Source: Verrucomicrobiota bacterium (GTDB lineage Bacteria > Verrucomicrobiota > Verrucomicrobiia > Limisphaerales > CAZBKV01). From it: 8,451 nucleotides of DNA. Location of the stretch: the NCBI GenBank assembly GCA_021160185.1, contig JAGHDA010000201.1:1-8451 (forward strand), in the 5' to 3' direction. The notes beneath the pieces are model-generated. The model searched no databases. It had not been told where the DNA came from and was given only the letters and a program-made list of their open reading frames with translations. The position numbers were made by a program, and so were the translations under genes. Below, piece after piece: positions 5,766 through 8,451 of the stretch. The first letter of the stretch is position 1. Each line of letters starts with the position of its first letter.

Positions 5766-7100
5766 ATGCCTCGGCGTTCGTTTCTGAGAGTTTCCGCCGC
5801 CGCCGCGGCCGGGTTGGCGGCCGGCCAGGCCCCGTTGGCAATAACCGGCCGGGCCGCTCCCAATGAGCCGATCCGCGTCGGCCTTATCGGCTGCGGCGGG
5901 CGCGGCGCCGGCGCCTTGTTCAACGCCTTGGGCGCCGCCACCAGAGTCATCTACCCCGCCAAGGGCTATCACACCGAGAACGTCGCGGAAGGCGCGGCGG
6001 TAAAAAACAAAGACATTCGGGTCATCGCATTGGCCGACCTCTTCCCCGACCGCCTGGAGAACGTCCGCGCCCAGTTGGCCCGGTTGGGCGTGCGCGTGCC
6101 GGAGGAGATGTGTTTCACCGGTTTTGACGCGTACAAGAAGTTGCTGGCCGTGGAGGAGATCAACTACGTCATCCAGGCCACTCCGCCCCATTTCCGCCCC
6201 GCTCATGTGTTGGCCGCGGTGAAGGCGGGCAAGAACGTCTTCATGGAAAAACCCGCCGCGGTGGACGCCCCCGGGGTGCGGATGATCCTCGAGGCCGGCA
6301 AGGTTGCCGCGTCCAAAGGGCTCAGCATCGTCGCCGGCACTCAACGCCGACATCAGTTCGGCTACATCGAGATGATCAAACGAATCCACGCCGGCGAATT
6401 GGGGCGGCTTATGTACGCCCACTGCTATTGGAACGGAGGCGTGATTTGGGTGGTGGAGCGGCAGCCTGGATGGAGCGACATGGAGTGGCAGCTTCGCAAC
6501 TGGAACTACTTCACGTGGCTTTCGGGCGACCATATCGTTGAGCAGCATGTGCATAACCTGGACGTCATGAATTGGGCGCTCCGGGCGCATCCTCTCCGCG
6601 CCCATGCTATGGGAGGGCGCTTGTGTCGCCGGACGCCTATCCACGGCCATATCTACGATCACTTCGCCGTTTCCTTCGAGTACCCCGACGGCGTGATGGT
6701 CTTCAGTCAATGCCGGCAGATGAACGGCGCGGAAGGCAAGGTGGAAGAGCACATCGTCGGAACCGAGGGCGAGGCGTACGCTTCTTCCCGGGCCAACTAT
6801 ATCCGCTGCCGCCGAGGGCGGCCGTGGCGCTATCCCAAGCAGCAGGAAACCAACCCTTACGAACAGGAACACCAGGACTTGATCCGCGCCATTCGCTCGG
6901 GCAAGCCGCTCAACGAGGCCCGCGCTGTGGCCGAGAGCACCCTCACCGGCATTATGGGCCGCGAGTCGGCTTACAGCGGCCAGTCGATCTCTTGGGACCA
7001 GGCTCTGAACAGCAAGCGGCGTTGGGGGCCCACAGAGTACAAGTTCGGTCCGCTGCCTTTCCCGCCCGTGGCCAAGCCGGGCCAGTATCGCTTCGTATAA
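5766..7100 (+). CDS. Tat-exported Gfo/Idh/MocA family oxidoreductase
   Basis: A 444-residue protein from the ATG at 5766, chosen because GTGAGGA lies 4-5 nt upstream. An in-frame ATG at 5730 adds 12 residues but has no Shine-Dalgarno. The N-terminus carries a twin-arginine signal: R3-R4-S-F-L-R, then an Ala/Gly-rich hydrophobic stretch to about residue 31. This implies export folded, with the nucleotide cofactor bound. The Rossmann fold begins at VGLIGCGGRGAG (38-49). EKP at 161-163 supplies the usual catalytic lysine. DHIVEQHVHNLD (255-266) carries the conserved acidic and histidine residues of the C-terminal domain, which forms the substrate pocket. Family members oxidise or reduce sugars, inositols and related compounds with NAD(P); the substrate cannot be told from sequence. 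The gene ends at a strong terminator and appears monocistronic. Confidence 0.92.
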   Translation: MPRRSFLRVSAAAAAGLAAGQAPLAITGRAAPNEPIRVGLIGCGGRGAGALFNALGAATRVIYPAKGYHTENVAEGAAVKNKDIRVIALADLFPDRLENVRAQLARLGVRVPEEMCFTGFDAYKKLLAVEEINYVIQATPPHFRPAHVLAAVKAGKNVFMEKPAAVDAPGVRMILEAGKVAASKGLSIVAGTQRRHQFGYIEMIKRIHAGELGRLMYAHCYWNGGVIWVVERQPGWSDMEWQLRNWNYFTWLSGDHIVEQHVHNLDVMNWALRAHPLRAHAMGGRLCRRTPIHGHIYDHFAVSFEYPDGVMVFSQCRQMNGAEGKVEEHIVGTEGEAYASSRANYIRCRRGRPWRYPKQQETNPYEQEHQDLIRAIRSGKPLNEARAVAESTLTGIMGRESAYSGQSISWDQALNSKRRWGPTEYKFGPLPFPPVAKPGQYRFV

Positions 7101-7226
7101 CGAGTAGGACCAAACTGCCGGCAGACGCCTGCGTAAAAGGGCATAAACAATCGCAGCCGCCGATACGGGGAGGCGGAGGTTGGAGGCGTCCTTTCCCGGC
7201 TTAGGCCTGCCTCCGTTTAGGGGGTT
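7101..7226. other. Non-coding 3' region of the oxidoreductase gene
   Basis: No credible gene. A G-rich stretch at 7167-7186 has seven short GG or GGGG runs on the plus strand and could form a weak two-tetrad quadruplex. GGAGGC at 7182-7187 can pair with GCCTCC at 7209-7214. The stretch is probably 3' untranslated sequence read through to the terminator at 7227. Confidence 0.4.
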
Positions 7227-7276
7227 GCGGCCGTCCCGCCCCGCCGTCGGGCGCGGCCGGGACGGCCGCGTTTCTT
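7227..7276 (+). terminator. Intrinsic terminator with a 12-bp perfect stem
   Basis: GCGGCCGTCCCG (7227-7238) and CGGGACGGCCGC (7258-7269) are exact reverse complements. The 19-nt interval can fold further through CCGC/GCGG. GTTTCTT follows (7270-7276), a short interrupted T-run. It is the most stable stem in the window and probably ends the oxidoreductase transcript, 126 nt after its stop codon. Confidence 0.75.
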
Positions 7277-7431
7277 GCCGCCTTATATCTTTGCCTCGGC
7301 GACTTCCTTTAAGTCGCAGCTGCCGGCGCGAGGAGCAGAAAGCTCCCTTTGTCCCTTGGCCCCCAAGGCCTGACACCGCGCTTGCTGTGCGCCCGCGCCG
7401 CGGCTCGATTGGAAAAGGCGGAAGGATCCGT
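7277..7431 (+). other. Gene-free stretch with three successive hairpins
   Basis: No credible protein frame. Three hairpins follow one another. GCGACTT/AAGTCGC (7299-7305 with 7311-7317) has a 5-nt loop and can stack on an outer CCTCG/CGAGG pair (7294-7298 with 7329-7333). GGAGC/GCTCC is at 7332-7346, and CCTTGG/CCAAGG at 7354-7368. The palindrome GCAGCTGC lies at 7316-7323. A TATATC at 7284-7289 could be a -10 box but has no good -35 partner. This could be a small structured RNA or simply spacer DNA. Confidence 0.3.
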
Positions 7432-7470
7432 GAAAATTTTCTTGTGAAGAGGGCGGTCAGGACCGATCAT
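7432..7470 (+). promoter_or_regulatory. Putative promoter of the GbsR-type regulator gene with AT-rich upstream element
   Basis: GAAAATTTTC (7432-7441), a perfect AT-rich palindrome resembling an UP element, directly precedes TTGTGA (7442-7447). A 17-bp spacer and GATCAT (7465-7470) complete a sigma70-type layout, with four of six matches in each box. The low local GC contrasts with the surroundings. Transcription would start near 7477, giving a leader of about 120 nt before the ATG at 7599. Confidence 0.45.
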
Positions 7471-7506
7471 TCAATTCAGATTGAACAGAATGCCCGGTCA
7501 GTCGGG
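7454..7506. promoter_or_regulatory. Cluster of operator-like palindromes over the promoter and start site
   Basis: CGGTC-AG-GACCG (7454-7465) fills the promoter spacer. TTCAAT-TCAG-ATTGAA (7470-7485) is a perfect 6-bp inverted repeat covering the expected transcription start. CCCG and CGGG bracket 7493-7506. The heptamer CGGTCAG occurs at 7454-7460 and again at 7495-7501, 41 bp apart, close to four helical turns. Such placement suits repression, possibly by the winged-helix regulator encoded downstream; that link is inference. Confidence 0.45.
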
Positions 7507-7513
7507 AAGCGGC

Positions 7514-7582
7514 GACGCTCGATTCGCGTCAGCCCGCCTCGCGCGAACTGACGAGGGCGAAGCCTGCCCGCCTCGCTTCGCC
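7514..7582 (+). promoter_or_regulatory. Tandem, partly exclusive leader hairpins with a repeated loop sequence
   Basis: Three hairpins lie in the leader of the regulator gene: GACGC/GCGTC (7514-7518, 7526-7530); CGTCAG/CTGACG (7527-7532, 7548-7553); and GGCGAAGC/GCTTCGCC (7556-7563, 7575-7582). The first two share bases 7527-7530 and cannot form together. The 11-mer GCCCGCCTCGC occurs at 7532-7542 and 7566-7576, largely in the loops of the second and third hairpins. CGAGG at 7552-7556 could pair with CCTCG of either copy. No T-run follows, so this is not a simple attenuator. Confidence 0.4.
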
Positions 7583-7598
7583 TGAAGCCTTCCTTGCC

Positions 7599-8147
7599 AT
7601 GTCCTCACGCAAAGCCAAATCCGCTCCGGCGGCTCCTGTTGCCTCTGCAACCCGAGCCGCGTCTCGCCAGCCGGCCACTCGGCGTCAATTCGTCGAAGCC
7701 GGGGGGAATTTCTGCCGCAGTGTCGGGCTGCCGCGGTCCGTTGGACAGATTTACGGCCTCCTTTACTTGTCCATCCGTCCCCTTTCGCTTCAGGATATCT
7801 GTGAGCAGTTGGGAATCAGCAAAGGCAGCGCCAGCCTGGGCACCAGGCAATTGCTGGCTTGGGGGGCCATCCGGCACGTGTGGGTGCCGGGCAGTCGGCG
7901 GGACCACTTCGTGGCGGTTGCTGAGCTGGGCGACATCGTTCGCCGCGTCTACCACGAATTTTTCAAGCGGCGTTTTGAGGCTGCGGACGGGCGGTTGGGG
8001 CAGCTTCTCCGATCCTTGGACGAAGACCGCCAGGCGGGCCTGGTGGATCAGGAGGAATTTGAAGAGATCAGAACGCGACTGGAGAGGCTGCAACGCATGC
8101 GGCAGAAGGTGAAAATGATTTTGCCGTTAGTGGACAGATTCCTTTGA
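7599..8147 (+). CDS. GbsR/MarR-family winged-helix transcriptional regulator
   Basis: A 182-residue DNA-binding protein. Residues 1-28 are Ala/Pro/Arg-rich and probably disordered. Residues 37-60 (NFCRSVGLPRSVGQIYGLLYL) match the helix leading into the GbsR winged-helix domain. The helix-turn-helix is about 63-86 (LSLQDICEQLGISKGSASLGTRQLLAWG), followed by the wing to about residue 105. The C-terminal 110-175 is helical and charged, suited to dimerisation as in MarR-like proteins. GbsR in Bacillus senses choline, but this branch is more diverse and no ligand can be inferred. No Shine-Dalgarno precedes the ATG; the leader is full of hairpins. The nucleotide-sugar dehydrogenase starts 22 nt later, probably in the same transcript, which suggests control of a surface-polysaccharide cluster. 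Confidence 0.85.
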   Translation: MSSRKAKSAPAAPVASATRAASRQPATRRQFVEAGGNFCRSVGLPRSVGQIYGLLYLSIRPLSLQDICEQLGISKGSASLGTRQLLAWGAIRHVWVPGSRRDHFVAVAELGDIVRRVYHEFFKRRFEAADGRLGQLLRSLDEDRQAGLVDQEEFEEIRTRLERLQRMRQKVKMILPLVDRFL

Positions 8148-8169
8148 GGAAGGCTTCAAAGCTGTAAAA

Positions 8170-8451
8170 ATGAGTGCGAAAAGTGAGATGGGCGAATTAA
8201 AGAGAGAATCCGAACCATCCCCTGGGAACGGCCCGGCGGTGGGCGTGGTCGGCTTGGGTTATGTGGGATTGCCTTTGGCGATCCAATTTGCGAAAAGCGG
8301 GGCCAGGGTGTTGGGGTTGGACATCGATCCGGAAAAGGTCAGCGCGATCAATGCCGGGCGCAGCTACATCAAGCACATCGGCTCGGGCGAACTGAAGAGC
8401 CTGGTTAAAACAGGCGCGTTGAACGCCTCGAAGGATTTTTCAAAAGTTCGG
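8170..8451 (+). CDS. Nucleotide-sugar dehydrogenase (UDP-sugar 6-dehydrogenase type), 3'-truncated
   Basis: An open frame of 94 codons from the ATG at 8170 runs off the right edge. The Rossmann dinucleotide-binding motif is at residues 24-37 (VGVVGLGYVGLPLA), and Asp51 at the end of the second strand favours NAD over NADP. SYIKHI at 65-70 resembles the substrate-binding segment of the WbpA/TviB branch, which oxidises UDP-GlcNAc-type sugars to uronic acids, rather than plain UDP-glucose dehydrogenase. The first 22 residues are a variable, polar extension; a second ATG at 8188 is possible. GAGGAAGG at 8146-8153 is too far upstream to be a standard Shine-Dalgarno for 8170. The start is less GC-rich than its neighbours. 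Such enzymes supply precursors for O-antigen, capsule or exopolysaccharide. Confidence 0.88.
   Translation, partial: MSAKSEMGELKRESEPSPGNGPAVGVVGLGYVGLPLAIQFAKSGARVLGLDIDPEKVSAINAGRSYIKHIGSGELKSLVKTGALNASKDFSKVR

Noticed and set aside
4276..5841. 521-codon minus-strand frame opposite rlmI
   Set aside because: No domain recognised; antisense of a clear methyltransferase gene and of the tRNA terminator.
5589..7376. 595-codon minus-strand frame opposite the oxidoreductase
   Set aside because: Antisense of a clear Gfo/Idh/MocA gene and runs through its terminator; composition artefact.
7180..7551. 123-codon plus-strand frame in the 7101-7598 gap
   Set aside because: Arg/Pro/Gly-rich, no domain, no ribosome site, and it spans a strong terminator and the putative promoter and operator cluster.
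1..8451. CRISPR arrays, transposons, toxin-antitoxin or defence systems
   Set aside because: No regularly spaced repeats, no transposase-like frame and no recognisable defence domain on either strand.

Overview
The window is a GC-rich bacterial chromosome segment, tightly coding, with four complete plus-strand enzyme or secreted-protein genes, one complete plus-strand regulator, one minus-strand gene and a 3'-truncated gene at the right edge. A Tat-exported Gfo/Idh/MocA oxidoreductase, a secreted DUF6807 ('PmoA-like') protein, and a GbsR/MarR-type regulator placed directly before a nucleotide-sugar dehydrogenase together suggest the PVC group, most likely Verrucomicrobiota. This placement is inferred from family composition only; no marker in the window fixes the phylum.

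Layout, left to right. (1) A minus-strand gene for a degenerate GNAT-like protein with a C-terminal membrane anchor (60-680). Its 3' side carries a G-quadruplex motif followed by seven T's rather than an ordinary hairpin terminator. (2) A 209-bp divergent intergenic region rich in inverted repeats. It includes a LacI/PurR-like palindrome and a promoter whose -10 box lies only 7 nt before the next start codon. (3) A secreted DUF6807 protein (890-2140). (4) aspS, aspartyl-tRNA synthetase (2264-4066), with a strong hairpin in its leader and a clear intrinsic terminator. (5) tRNA-Thr(UGU) (4185-4259) with its own promoter and terminator. (6) An RlmI-family 23S rRNA m5C methyltransferase (4405-5658). 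(7) A Tat-signal Gfo/Idh/MocA oxidoreductase (5766-7100), ending in a 12-bp-stem terminator. (8) About 500 bp without a credible gene (7101-7598), unusually dense in palindromes and tandem hairpins. (9) A GbsR/MarR-type winged-helix regulator (7599-8147), followed after 22 nt by the start of a nucleotide-sugar dehydrogenase (8170 to the edge). That last pair probably opens an exopolysaccharide or surface-glycan locus continuing to the right.

Functionally, the middle of the window is translation housekeeping (AspRS, tRNA-Thr, rRNA methylation). It is flanked by two exported proteins of types that often accompany carbohydrate use (DUF6807 and Gfo/Idh/MocA). The most unusual material is non-coding: the G4-plus-T-tract at the left edge, the predicted leaderless promoter, and the palindrome-dense leader before the regulator gene. 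I see no CRISPR array, transposase, integrase or recognisable defence system.
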